The position numbers were made by a program, and so were the translations under genes. From contig NZ_CP151943.1 of the NCBI RefSeq assembly GCF_038592905.1, forward strand, positions 3,236,501 to 3,300,500: a DNA stretch of 64,000 nt, written 5' to 3'. Shown here piece after piece: positions 52,080 to 61,218 of this stretch (positions are counted from its first letter, which is position 1; each line of letters begins with the position of its first letter). This DNA comes from Neobacillus sp. FSL H8-0543. Lineage in GTDB: Bacteria > Bacillota > Bacilli > Bacillales > Cytobacillaceae. The notes beneath the pieces are model-generated. The model was not told the DNA's origin and ran no database searches. It saw only the letters and a list, made by a program, of their open reading frames with translations.

Positions 52080-52914
52080 CGAATTTGAATTATCCCGAAA
52101 TATTACCATTGGGCAATACGTTCCAACTGGTTCGTTTATTCATCAATTGGATCCAAGAATTAAGCTGTTTGTGTTTACCATTCTTGTTGTTGCCATTGCT
52201 CTTAATACGAGTTATTTAGGAAATGCCATTGGTTTGCTCTTATCTATTTATTTATTCCTAGCATCGAAAATTCCGATTAGTTACGGGTTATCAGGAGTGA
52301 AGCCTGCGATTCCCTTTATTATCCTACTGGCTGTTCTTCAGCTGCTGTTCCAGGGCAGGATATTTTCAGGCGGTACGGTTTACTTTGACTATGGATTTAT
52401 CCTGGTCACAAGTGAAAGTATCCGTTTAGTAATTGTATCTGCTGTTCGATTTGTGGAGATTATTTTCTTAAGCAGTGTGCTTACACTCTCTACATCAACA
52501 ACGGCACTAACACATGCAATTCAAGGCCTGTTAAACCCATTAAAAAAAGTAAAATTCCCTGTTCATGAACTGTCATTAATTATTACCATTGCGATTCGGT
52601 TTGTCCCAACCTTTGCGATGGAGATGGAAAAAATGATGAAAGCTCAGGCATCCAGAGGTGCGGATTTTGGGTCTGGAAGCTGGTGGAGAATAATCCAGCG
52701 GACAAAAGATATGCTTCCCATCATCATTCCGTTATTTAATATTGCGCTGTCAAGAGCAGAGGATTTAATTCTGGCAATGGAATCACGCTGCTACACACCA
52801 GGAAATGACCGAACTACGTTTTCTGTTTATAAAGCGCTAGCGAGGGATTATCTGGTACTAATTATTGGACTTTTATTTTCGGTGCTATTACTTTTTTATC
52901 CGTTTCCGTATTAG
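52072..52914 (+). CDS. ECF transporter T component EcfT-like
   Basis: 280 residues from TTG 52072, eight bases after GGAGAAGAGGGG and overlapping the ATPase stop. 'GSFIHQLDPRIKLFVFTILVVAIAL' is the classic EcfT start; the coupling helices carry 'QASRGADFG' and 'AMESRCYTPG'. It should form the energising module with the two ATPases. Confidence 0.9.
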   Translation: MASEFELSRNITIGQYVPTGSFIHQLDPRIKLFVFTILVVAIALNTSYLGNAIGLLLSIYLFLASKIPISYGLSGVKPAIPFIILLAVLQLLFQGRIFSGGTVYFDYGFILVTSESIRLVIVSAVRFVEIIFLSSVLTLSTSTTALTHAIQGLLNPLKKVKFPVHELSLIITIAIRFVPTFAMEMEKMMKAQASRGADFGSGSWWRIIQRTKDMLPIIIPLFNIALSRAEDLILAMESRCYTPGNDRTTFSVYKALARDYLVLIIGLLFSVLLLFYPFPY

Positions 52915-52937
52915 ATAGTATAAAGGGGAGAAGTTTT

Positions 52938-53489
52938 ATGAAAAGCTCATTAACGGTTCGAAGTATTGTTATCGCAGGAGTACTTGGTGCTGTTGCAATT
53001 CTATTGGGAGTCACGCGCTTAGGGTATATTCCTGTGCCAACGGCGGCTGGAAATGCAACGATTATGCATATCCCTGCTATTATCGGCGGAATCATGCAAG
53101 GTCCGGTAGTCGGTTTTATTGTAGGCCTTATTTTTGGAGTATCATCTTTCCTGAATGCCACGGTTCCGCTATTTAAAGATCCGCTGATTGCCATCTTACC
53201 GCGTCTGTTTATTGGGGTTGTTGCTTGGCTTGTCTACGTAGGGATCCGCCGCAGGAGTGAGTATCTCGCGGTTGGTACAGCTGCGTTTTTAGGCACATTG
53301 ACAAATACAGGTCTAGTTTTAACAATGGCGGTAATTAGAGGGTATTTGTCCGCTGAGGTAGCATGGACGGTTGCCGTTACAAGTGGCATTCCAGAAGCAA
53401 TCGTCGGTACGATTGTCACATTGGCCGTTGTTCTAGCTTGGAAGCAAATAGGCAAAGGCAAAAAATCAAAGATATCCGAAGAATTGTAA
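52938..53489 (+). CDS. ECF transporter S component, substrate uncertain
   Basis: 183 residues behind AAGGGGAGA. Six helices; 'GAVAILLGVTRLGYIPVPTAAGNATIMHIPAIIGGIMQGPVVGFIVGLIFG' (res ~14-64) is an S-component core close to the pantothenate/DUF3816 type by pattern, not a firm call. No riboswitch precedes it. It completes the second ECF operon. Confidence 0.82.
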   Translation: MKSSLTVRSIVIAGVLGAVAILLGVTRLGYIPVPTAAGNATIMHIPAIIGGIMQGPVVGFIVGLIFGVSSFLNATVPLFKDPLIAILPRLFIGVVAWLVYVGIRRRSEYLAVGTAAFLGTLTNTGLVLTMAVIRGYLSAEVAWTVAVTSGIPEAIVGTIVTLAVVLAWKQIGKGKKSKISEEL

Positions 53490-53561
53490 TCATTCGACCA
53501 TTTGCTGTTGTAAAGGGAAACCTACTTTTTGCAAATTATGAAAATTAAGCGGGGAACCAAA

Positions 53562-53951
53562 ATGCTGCATCATGTTGAAATTTATGTATCTGATTTAGAA
53601 AAATCTAAAGATTTCTGGGAATGGTTATTGTCAAAGCTAGGATACGAACAGTATCAAGAATGGGAACACGGAATCAGTTGGAAGTTTAAAGAGACGTATC
53701 TTGTGTTTGTCCAAGCTGAGAAAAGATTCCTGGACCTCCCCTTTCATCGATCAAGAGTAGGGCTGAACCATCTTGCCTTTCATGCAAAGTCGAAAGAGCA
53801 GGTTGATGAAATAACTAAAGAACTAGACAGTAAAGGAATAAACATTTTGTACAAGGACAGACACCCGTATGCTGGTGGAATAGACTACTACGCTGTTTTC
53901 TTTGAAGACCCTGATCGTATAAAAGTTGAATTAGTTGCACCAACTAACTAA
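53562..53951 (+). CDS. VOC/glyoxalase-fold protein
   Basis: 129 residues; ATG 53562 follows AGCGGGGAACC. 'HHVEIYVSDLEKSKDFWEWLLSKLGYEQY' and 'GLNHLAFHAKSKEQVDEITKELDSKG ... YYAVFFEDPDRIKVELVAP' supply two His and one Glu as metal ligands. Substrate unknown. Different from the IS-borne VOC protein. Confidence 0.85.
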   Translation: MLHHVEIYVSDLEKSKDFWEWLLSKLGYEQYQEWEHGISWKFKETYLVFVQAEKRFLDLPFHRSRVGLNHLAFHAKSKEQVDEITKELDSKGINILYKDRHPYAGGIDYYAVFFEDPDRIKVELVAPTN

Positions 53952-54007
53952 GACCCTTTGATTTATTTGGTAGTAATTTGAAAAAATATGTCTAAATAAT
54001 GTACGAG

Positions 54008-54050
54008 TGTGATTTATATCACGAAACGCAATCTGTTTTAACTTTATAAT
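54008..54050 (+). promoter_or_regulatory. Fnr-like activator site and -10 box of the globin gene
   Basis: TGTGATTTATATCACG (54008-54023) and TATAAT (54045-54050). With a start about seven bases after the -10 box the palindrome is centred at -41.5, the class II activator position. Confidence 0.65.
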
Positions 54051-54079
54051 CAAAGGAAAAATAAAAGCGGGTGAGCATA

Positions 54080-54472
54080 ATGTCATACAATTTTAAATCC
54101 CTTTACAGTGAAATAGGCGGTCAAGAAACAATCGATAAACTTGTTGAGGCGTTTTATCCAAGGGTTTACGATGATCCGGAATTAAAACCGCTATTTGAAG
54201 GAGATATGGAAGAAATCAAACGAAAGCAACGGATGTTTCTTCCGCAATTTTTAGGGGGACCTGCCCTATACAGTCAGGAATTCGGACCGCCAGCGATGAG
54301 AGATCGACATCTCCCGTTTGAGGTAACTCCCAGAAGAGCTCAGTGTTGGTTACGCTGCATGAAGGAAGCCTTTCATGAAATTGGTCTGGATCAGAATCCG
54401 GCAGGGTTAGCCTTTTATGATCGTTTAACACAGGTAGCAGGAATTATGGTAAATAGCCCTGATAAGGACTAA
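54080..54472 (+). CDS. yjbI: Group II truncated hemoglobin (YjbI-like)
   Basis: 130 residues from ATG 54080. 'FKSLYSEIGGQETIDKLVEAFYPRVYDDPELKPLF' (B/A helices), 'QFLGGPALYSQEFGPPAMRDRHLPFEVTPRRAQCWLRCMKEA' (E-F-G region with distal Trp and proximal His of 'DRHLPF'). Binds heme and oxygen or NO. The Fnr-like promoter indicates expression at low oxygen. Confidence 0.9.
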   Translation: MSYNFKSLYSEIGGQETIDKLVEAFYPRVYDDPELKPLFEGDMEEIKRKQRMFLPQFLGGPALYSQEFGPPAMRDRHLPFEVTPRRAQCWLRCMKEAFHEIGLDQNPAGLAFYDRLTQVAGIMVNSPDKD

Positions 54473-54489
54473 TTGAAGGTTTCTCAGTG

Positions 54490-54530
54490 AAAATAGACCC
54501 GTGCTCCAGTGAGGAGCACGGGTCTATTTT
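54490..54530. terminator. Bidirectional terminator
   Basis: AAAATAGACCCGTGCTCC / GGAGCACGGGTCTATTTT between convergent globin and glycosidase genes. Confidence 0.92.
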
Positions 54531-54535
54531 CTTGA

Positions 54536-56296
54536 TTAATATTCTATTATGGCAAACCCTTTGCTCTCCAACAGGATTGTCCATGTATCACTTGCAACCT
54601 CAGTCTTTTCTAGATTCCAAAGATTTCTGACTGTTTTTCCGCTCATATTGGCTGGTACGGTGTATTCCATTTTATTACTCGAGGTATTAAGAATAACCAT
54701 TACTGTCTTTGTGCTATTTGATTTTGTAAAGGCTAAACACTTGTCTTGAGGATCAGCAGGTATAAAAGAAAGTTCTCCCTTATTCGCAAGCAAAGGATAC
54801 TCCCTGCGCAAGTGAATCAATTTTTGGATATGCTCAAAAAGCTCTGTATTCTGCTTTTCTTTATTCCATTCCATACATTTGCGACAGAAGGGGTCCTGTT
54901 CCCCAGTTATGCCAATTTCATCACCATAATAGAGGCATGGTGTCCCAATAAAGGTTAATAGCAGGGTAAAAACTTGCTTTACCCGTTCCATGTCCTCAGC
55001 GCATTCTGTCAATATTCTTGGTGTGTCATGGCTGCCGACAAGGTTAAAGGCAAATTCATTCACATTCTTGGGGTACATGTGAATCACACTTGTCATATTA
55101 TCCACAAATTCTTTTACTGTAATCTTTTGCTTAGCAAAAAGGTTAAGAATATTTGTTGTAAGAGGATAATTCATCACCGCATCAAACTGATCTCCACGCA
55201 GCCATGGCATAGAGTCATGCCAAATCTCACCGAGAATATACAAATCAGGCTTGATTGCTTTTACCTCTTTACGAAAATCACGCCAAAATGCATGATCTAC
55301 TTCATTGGCGACATCAAGTCTCCAGCCATCGATATTAAACTCGCGAACCCAGTAGCGACCAACCTCTAGTAAATATTCCTTCACTTCCGGATTTTCTGTA
55401 TTTAATTTTGGCATAAACGGAGTATAAGCAAATGTATCATAGTTTGGTTTTGGTTCGGTAACTATCGGAAATTGATTGATATGGAACCAATTTTTAAATC
55501 GTGAATTCTCTCCGTGTTTAAGAACATCCTGAAACTGAGGGAAGTAATAGCCGCTATGATTAAATACTGCATCCAGCATTACCTTAATACCGTTCTTATG
55601 ACAAACCTCTATTAGTTTTCTAAAGGTTTCCTTCGTTCCAAATTGTGGATCAATATCTAGATAGTCTATCGTGTCGTATTTATGATTGGAATGTGCTTTA
55701 AAGATTGGGGTAAAGTAAATCCCGTTTACACCCAGATCCTTTAAGTAATCTATATTTTGAATGACACCCTCCATATCACCGCCAAAAAAGTTTGTTGGTG
55801 ATGGATTCGCGCTGCCCCAAGGAAGGACATCTTTAGGATTATTCTCGTTGTTCCCGTTTGCAAATCGCTCAGGGAAAATTTGATACCAGACAGTATTTTT
55901 AACCCATTCGGGAGCGGTGAATATGTCAATTTTATTCATAAATGGGAAGCAGAAATAATAGGCAACATCATCTACTGGAGGCTCGGGATAAAATCCTTTT
56001 TCGGTAAAGCAAATGGATTCCGTCCCATCATTTAAAATAAAACCATAGCGCAGCCTTCTGAAGGGAGGCTGCACCGACACGAACCAATAATCAAACAGTT
56101 GATCAGAGCCGCTCTTGCTCATAGGTGTGGTCTTTGCTTGCCATTGTTCATTGTTCCAATCATATGGATCTCCATGGACGAGCTTTGCCTCTTTTATATC
56201 ATCCCTTTTCGTGCGAATCCGAATGTGTAATTCATCATCTGCGCAAACGTATGCATAATTGTCCTTTGGTCGGTGGTATATTGCTTCCTTTAACAA
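54536..56296 (-). CDS. GH13 alpha-glycosidase (cyclomaltodextrinase/neopullulanase, YvdF-like)
   Basis: 586 residues; TTG 56296 is nine bases after AGGAG, while the TTG at 56305 abuts it. N-terminal beta-sandwich domain, then the (beta/alpha)8 barrel: 'DAVFNHSG' (region I), 'GWRLDVANE' with nucleophile Asp (II), 'LGEIWHD' acid/base Glu (III), 'NLVGSHDTPR' Asp (IV), and 'FGGDMEGV'. It splits maltodextrins, cyclodextrins or pullulan, intracellularly (no signal peptide). Divergent from mdxE and likely under the same sugar control. Confidence 0.9.
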   Translation of the reverse strand: MLKEAIYHRPKDNYAYVCADDELHIRIRTKRDDIKEAKLVHGDPYDWNNEQWQAKTTPMSKSGSDQLFDYWFVSVQPPFRRLRYGFILNDGTESICFTEKGFYPEPPVDDVAYYFCFPFMNKIDIFTAPEWVKNTVWYQIFPERFANGNNENNPKDVLPWGSANPSPTNFFGGDMEGVIQNIDYLKDLGVNGIYFTPIFKAHSNHKYDTIDYLDIDPQFGTKETFRKLIEVCHKNGIKVMLDAVFNHSGYYFPQFQDVLKHGENSRFKNWFHINQFPIVTEPKPNYDTFAYTPFMPKLNTENPEVKEYLLEVGRYWVREFNIDGWRLDVANEVDHAFWRDFRKEVKAIKPDLYILGEIWHDSMPWLRGDQFDAVMNYPLTTNILNLFAKQKITVKEFVDNMTSVIHMYPKNVNEFAFNLVGSHDTPRILTECAEDMERVKQVFTLLLTFIGTPCLYYGDEIGITGEQDPFCRKCMEWNKEKQNTELFEHIQKLIHLRREYPLLANKGELSFIPADPQDKCLAFTKSNSTKTVMVILNTSSNKMEYTVPANMSGKTVRNLWNLEKTEVASDTWTILLESKGFAIIEY

Positions 56297-56432
56297 ATGG
56301 ATCAACTCCTATAAATTTGTTTATTTTAAGGTTAATTTACATAAAAACACATGTCAATCATAAACTTGCGCTCCTGTTATGTAAAAAAACAGTTGAATTT
56401 TTAAATTTTGGGATTATAATAAAAGTAAGTTG

Positions 56433-56469
56433 TGCAACCGTTTTCGCAAATGTGAGCGCTGTCTATAAT
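56433..56469 (+). promoter_or_regulatory. LacI-type operators at the mdxE promoter
   Basis: TGCAACCGTTTTCGCA (56433-56448), a near palindrome of the MalR/CcpA type, and TGTGAGCGCTGTCT (56450-56463) sit directly before TATAAT (56464-56469). Binding of MalR or CcpA would block transcription. Confidence 0.6.
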
Positions 56470-56531
56470 TAACACATTTGAGAAGTGGGTTGGACGGCAA
56501 AATATTCCTACATTTTATAGGAGGAGAAAAA

Positions 56532-57803
56532 ATGAAAAAAGCACTTTCGATTTTTATGTTGTTTGTTCTTGTTCTTGGTGTACTCTCTGCTTGTGGCCCA
56601 GACAGAGAAGAATCAAAAGGTACAAAAGACACGGATAAGAAGGAAGAAGAAACAACAAAACCTGAAAAACTTGTTATATGGGAAGATAAGGACAAATCTG
56701 GTTGGCTTGAAAAGGTAGCCGCTGATTTTGAAAAAGAACATGGTATTAAAATTGAGTATAAAGAAGTTGAAATGGCTTCAAAAATGCAAGAGCAGTTCCG
56801 TCTTGATGCTCCCGCTGGGACAGGCCCAGATATCTTAACATTGCCACACGACCAAATTGGTCAAATTGCAACAGAAGGACTTCTTGCTGAGCTTAAAGTG
56901 GACAAAGCAGTTACAGATAAATTTGCACAATCGTCGATTGATGCACAAAGCTACGATGGAAAATTATACGGACTTCCTAAATCTTCTGAGACACCAGTTC
57001 TTATCTATAACAAGGACTTGATGAAAGAAGCTCCAAAGACAATGGAAGACCTTTACGCTTTTTCTAAGGATTTCACGAAAGATGGAAACTACGGTTTCTT
57101 GGCATTATGGGATAACTTCTATTTCGCCCACGGAATAATCGGCGGTTTAGGCGGTTATGTATTCCAAAACAACGATGGAGCACTTGATGCGAATGATATC
57201 GGTTTAAATAATGCTGGTGCAATTGAAGGTACAGAATACATTCAAAAATGGTACACAGACGGTTTATTCCCTAATGGAATTATCGGTGAAAATGGCGGAT
57301 CTGCGATGGATGGTCTTTTCACAGAAGGTAAAGTAGGCGCAGTTATGAATGGACCTTGGTCATTCCAGCCTTACAAAGATGCAGGAATTAACATTGGTAT
57401 TGCAGCACTTCCAACACTGCCTAACGGCGACAATGTAAAGACATTCATGGGTGTAAAAGGTTGGCATGTTTCTACTTATTCTAAAAATCAAGAATGGGCA
57501 ACAAAATTCTTAGAATTTATGACAAATGATGAAAATGCAAAATACCGCTTTGAACAAACTGCAGAGGTTCCAACAAATATTGCTTTAATTGATGATCCAA
57601 TCATTAAAGATAATGAAGGGGCAAAAGCAGTTGCTGAGCAATCACAATATGCTGTTCCAATGCCAAACATTCCAGAAATGGGTCAAGTTTGGGATCCAAT
57701 GGCTAAATCTCTTCAAACAGTTGTAACTGGAAAAGCTGATCCAAAGTCAGCGCTTGATTCAGCTGTTGAACAAATTAAAGCAAATATTGCAGCTACAAAA
57801 TAA
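56532..57803 (+). CDS. mdxE: Maltodextrin-binding lipoprotein (MdxE)
   Basis: 423 residues from ATG 56532 after AGGAGGAG. Signal peptide with lipobox 'LSAC', lipidated Cys21, then a charged linker and the extracellular solute-binding family 1 fold ('APAGTGPDILTLPHDQIGQIATEGLLAEL', 'AVMNGPWSFQPYKDAGINIGIAALPTLPNG'). It captures maltodextrins outside the membrane and hands them to MdxF/G. Confidence 0.92.
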   Translation: MKKALSIFMLFVLVLGVLSACGPDREESKGTKDTDKKEEETTKPEKLVIWEDKDKSGWLEKVAADFEKEHGIKIEYKEVEMASKMQEQFRLDAPAGTGPDILTLPHDQIGQIATEGLLAELKVDKAVTDKFAQSSIDAQSYDGKLYGLPKSSETPVLIYNKDLMKEAPKTMEDLYAFSKDFTKDGNYGFLALWDNFYFAHGIIGGLGGYVFQNNDGALDANDIGLNNAGAIEGTEYIQKWYTDGLFPNGIIGENGGSAMDGLFTEGKVGAVMNGPWSFQPYKDAGINIGIAALPTLPNGDNVKTFMGVKGWHVSTYSKNQEWATKFLEFMTNDENAKYRFEQTAEVPTNIALIDDPIIKDNEGAKAVAEQSQYAVPMPNIPEMGQVWDPMAKSLQTVVTGKADPKSALDSAVEQIKANIAATK

Positions 57804-57811
57804 TAAAATAC

Positions 57812-57905
57812 GAGCAGTACCTCAAGTGATTTGGGGTACTGCTCTCCAATACTATCAAAGCTTTGATGCTTTATGAAGGAAAAATCTCTTTTTCCTTGAT
57901 AAAGC
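57812..57905 (+). promoter_or_regulatory. Two hairpins between mdxE and mdxF
   Basis: GAGCAGTACC / GGTACTGCTC (57812-57844) lacks a T-run; GCTTTAT.AAGGAAAA / TTTTCCTT.ATAAAGC (57868-57905) follows. They probably protect the mdxE message or cause partial readthrough so that the binding protein outnumbers the permease. Confidence 0.55.
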
Positions 57906-57946
57906 CTCTGCGCTTATAAATTGCCATTAAGAGAGGAGTGTTTAGG

Positions 57947-59233
57947 ATGCCTGATAAAATATCCTATACAACAAGTCATCGTAAGAAAGCATTAACCCTT
58001 TCCATTATTCCAGGGCTGGGTCAATTTTATAACAAACAATTTGTCAAGGGAGCCGCCTTTCTTATTATGAGTGCAGCTTTCTTCTATGTATTTAAAGATT
58101 TATTAGACATCGGATTATGGGGTTTAATAACCTTGGGAGAAATTCCAATGGAAGATCACTCCGTCTTTTTACTAGTATATGGAATTCTTGCGATTATTGT
58201 CCTTGTTTTTGGAATTGGCTTTTATTTGTATAACTTGCGAGATGCTTATAAAGTTGGGAAAAATCGCGATAATCATGAACCAGTTAGCACAGTAAAGGAA
58301 CAGTATCGAAATCTTGTGGATAATGGATTTCCATATTTAATCATGTCTCCTGGATTTTTGCTCATGGTGTTTGTTGTTATTTTTCCAATTATTTTCGTTC
58401 TATTACTATCTTTCACAAATTATGATCTTAATCATTCTCCGCCAGCTAAGCTGGTTGATTGGGTGCTATTTAAAAACTTTGTTGATATCTTTAAAGTGGA
58501 TATGTGGCGTGAAACCTTTTTCTCCGTCTTATCATGGACACTGGTTTGGACATTCGTTGCGACTACCTTCCAGGTAGCTCTGGGAATTTTTCTTGCTATC
58601 ATTGTCAATCAGAAGGATGTTAAGGGTAAGGCCATTATTCGTACGGTCTTCATTCTGCCTTGGGCAGTACCTGCTTTTGTTTCCATTTTAGTATTTGCAG
58701 GTATGTTTAATGAATCCTTTGGGGCGATAAACAGAGATATTCTCGGATTCTTCGGTATGGATGGGCTGCCGTGGATGACGGAACCGATTTTTACAAGGAT
58801 TGCCTTGATTTCCATTCAAACTTGGTTAGGCTTTCCGTTCATTTTTGCGATGACAACGGGTGTCCTGCAATCCATTCCGCAGGATTTATATGAAGCTGCA
58901 ACAGTGGACGGGGCATCCAATTTTCAGAAGTTCAAGAATATTACGCTTCCGCTCGTGTTGTTTGCAACAGCACCAGTAATCATTACCCAATATACGTTCA
59001 ATTTTAATAACTTTAATATTATCTATTTGTTTAATGGCGGAGGGCCAGCAATGCCTGGACAAAACGCTGGTGGTACGGATATCTTAATTTCTTGGATTTA
59101 CCGCTTAACGATGAGTTCAGCCCAATATTCGAAGGCAGCAACACTTACCCTGCTGTTATCTGTGATTGTTATTACAGTTGCCATTTGGCAATTTAAAAAG
59201 ACAAAATCATTCCAAGAAGAGGATATGATGTGA
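57947..59233 (+). CDS. mdxF: Maltodextrin ABC permease MdxF (MalF-like)
   Basis: 428 residues; ATG 57947 is eight bases after GAGAGGAG. Two extra N-terminal helices, then the MalF core; the EAA loop reads 'EAATVDGASNFQKFKNITLPLV' (residues ~320-341), which docks the ATPase. 'FNGGGPAMPGQNAGGTDILISW' is typical of MalF. No ATPase gene is present here, so a general MsmX-type ATPase is expected elsewhere. Confidence 0.92.
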   Translation: MPDKISYTTSHRKKALTLSIIPGLGQFYNKQFVKGAAFLIMSAAFFYVFKDLLDIGLWGLITLGEIPMEDHSVFLLVYGILAIIVLVFGIGFYLYNLRDAYKVGKNRDNHEPVSTVKEQYRNLVDNGFPYLIMSPGFLLMVFVVIFPIIFVLLLSFTNYDLNHSPPAKLVDWVLFKNFVDIFKVDMWRETFFSVLSWTLVWTFVATTFQVALGIFLAIIVNQKDVKGKAIIRTVFILPWAVPAFVSILVFAGMFNESFGAINRDILGFFGMDGLPWMTEPIFTRIALISIQTWLGFPFIFAMTTGVLQSIPQDLYEAATVDGASNFQKFKNITLPLVLFATAPVIITQYTFNFNNFNIIYLFNGGGPAMPGQNAGGTDILISWIYRLTMSSAQYSKAATLTLLLSVIVITVAIWQFKKTKSFQEEDMM

Positions 59234-59234
59234 T

Positions 59235-60071
59235 ATGAAAAAACAAAACTTCACTAGACTTGCACTGACGTATTTAGTCGTTCTGATTATGTTTGCAATT
59301 ATATTGTACCCATTAGCCTGGACTATTGGGTCATCGTTTAACCCTGGTCAAAGCTTATCCGGATCGAGTATTATTCCGAAGAATGCTACATTAGCCCATT
59401 ATAAAGAATTATTTGATCCGAACCAAAGTGATTATATTTTCTGGTATATGAATTCATTGAAGGTTAGTATTCTAACCATGCTTTTTACCGTCCTTTTGGT
59501 ATGCTTCACTGCTTATTCCTTTTCACGGTATCGCTTTGTCGGCAGGAAAAACGGGTTAATGACCTTTTTGATTTTACAAATGATTCCAAACTTTGCAGCC
59601 TTAATTGCCATTTATATTTTAGCAACACTAACTAATTTAATTGATACTCACTTAGGTTTGATCCTTGTGTATGTTGGCGGGCAAATTCCGATGAATACAT
59701 GGTTGATGAAAGGGTATCTTGATACCATTCCGAAGGAACTTGATGAATCAGCTAAGATTGATGGGGCAGGACATTTAAGAATCTTTTTCCAAATTGTTAT
59801 GCCGTTAGCGACGCCGATTATTGCCGTTGTTGCGTTATTCTCTTTCATTGCGCCATTTGCGGATTTCATTATCGCAAGTATTTTACTAAGAACAGAGAAA
59901 AATTATACGTTAGCAGTTGGTCTTTATGAATTGGTAGCCAAACAGTTTGGAGCGGAGTTTACGACATTTGCTGCTGGTGCTGTATTAATAGCCGTTCCGA
60001 TAGCCATTCTCTTCTTGTCCTTCCAACGCTTCTTTGTTTCTGGATTAACTGCAGGTGGAACAAAGGGATAA
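59235..60071 (+). CDS. mdxG: Maltodextrin ABC permease MdxG (MalG-like)
   Basis: 278 residues, one base after mdxF. Six helices; EAA loop 'ESAKIDGAGHLRIFFQIVMPLATP' (~res 173-196). C-terminus 'FQRFFVSGLTAGGTKG' is the usual MalG end that reaches the binding site. Completes the importer. Confidence 0.93.
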   Translation: MKKQNFTRLALTYLVVLIMFAIILYPLAWTIGSSFNPGQSLSGSSIIPKNATLAHYKELFDPNQSDYIFWYMNSLKVSILTMLFTVLLVCFTAYSFSRYRFVGRKNGLMTFLILQMIPNFAALIAIYILATLTNLIDTHLGLILVYVGGQIPMNTWLMKGYLDTIPKELDESAKIDGAGHLRIFFQIVMPLATPIIAVVALFSFIAPFADFIIASILLRTEKNYTLAVGLYELVAKQFGAEFTTFAAGAVLIAVPIAILFLSFQRFFVSGLTAGGTKG

Positions 60072-60082
60072 AACCTTTTGGG

Positions 60083-60112
60083 GAGGCAGAAAGAATCTGC
60101 CTCTTGATTTTT
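60083..60112 (+). terminator. Terminator after mdxG
   Basis: GAGGCAGA / TCTGCCTC stem followed by TTGATTTTT. Confidence 0.7.
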
Positions 60113-60172
60113 ATGAAATCGAATATAATAGTTATAAAGTTAATTAAATCCCTTTGAAAGGGGAGAATTTTA

Positions 60173-61198
60173 ATGGCAGTTACGATTAAAGATGTAGCAA
60201 GGCTTGCGAATGTTGCTCCTTCAACAGTTTCAAGAGTTATTGCAGATAGCACAAGAATTAGCGAAGAAACAAAGCAAAGAGTTAGAAAGGCCATGGAGGA
60301 GCTTGGCTACCATCCAAACCTTAATGCACGAAATCTTGCAAGCCAATCTACAAAGTCACTTGGTTTGGTTATGCCGAGCTCCAAAGATGTTGGCTTTCAA
60401 AATCCCTTTTTTCCTACTGTATTACAGGGAATCAGTGAAGGAGCGCAAGAGAAAAATTATGCTTTGCACTTAACAACAGGAAAATCGGATAAGGAGATTC
60501 TTGATGCTGTTATACAAATGGTGCAGGGGCAAAGAGTTGATGGTGTTATTCTTCTAAATTCGAAGGTCGATGATCGTGTTATTTCCTATTTAAAAGAAAG
60601 GAATTTCCCTTTTGTTTTGATTGGAAAGCCTTATAAAGATATAGAGGAAATTACCCATGTTGATAATGATAATCTCCGTGCGATGAAAGAGGTAACGGAG
60701 TATTTAATAGGCTATGGTCATCAGGAAATTGGTTTTATCGGCGGAAGTTTGGAATTTATGGTAACGATTGATCGTTTACAGGGGTATAAACAGGCATTAC
60801 AGAATGCTGGCATAGAAATTAAGTCTGAATACATCATTCATGAGGAATTTTTGCGTGAAGGCGGTCAGGATGCTGTCCGTGAAATCATGGCACTTGACAA
60901 ACCTCCGACTGCACTGGTTGTTGCAGATGATTTTATGGCCTTGGGTGTGTTAAATACACTCGATGAATTAGGTATTAAGGTTCCGGATGACTTATCGATT
61001 GTAAGTTTTAATAACCTTCTTCTAGCGGAAATGTCAAAACCTCCGTTAACATCAGTTGACATTAATATATTTGATCTTGGATTTCAGGCATCAAAAAATT
61101 TAATTGTTTTGGTAGAAAATAAGAATGAACCAACGAAACGCTTGATTATTTCGCATCGGTTGATTGAACGTTTATCCTGTTCACGGCCAAAACAGTAA
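60173..61198 (+). CDS. malR: LacI family maltose regulator (MalR-like)
   Basis: 341 residues behind AAAGGGGAG. LacI helix-turn-helix 'TIKDVARLANVAPSTVSRVIADSTRISEETKQRVRKAMEELGYHPNLNARNLA' (res ~3-56), then a periplasmic-binding-like domain with 'RVDGVILLNSKVDDRV' and 'GFIGGSLEFMVTIDRLQGY'. Its likely operators are at the mdxE/yvdF region. It lies between the permease and the glucosidase genes. Confidence 0.88.
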   Translation: MAVTIKDVARLANVAPSTVSRVIADSTRISEETKQRVRKAMEELGYHPNLNARNLASQSTKSLGLVMPSSKDVGFQNPFFPTVLQGISEGAQEKNYALHLTTGKSDKEILDAVIQMVQGQRVDGVILLNSKVDDRVISYLKERNFPFVLIGKPYKDIEEITHVDNDNLRAMKEVTEYLIGYGHQEIGFIGGSLEFMVTIDRLQGYKQALQNAGIEIKSEYIIHEEFLREGGQDAVREIMALDKPPTALVVADDFMALGVLNTLDELGIKVPDDLSIVSFNNLLLAEMSKPPLTSVDINIFDLGFQASKNLIVLVENKNEPTKRLIISHRLIERLSCSRPKQ

Positions 61199-61218
61199 GG
61201 ATTGGAAAGGATTTAAAT

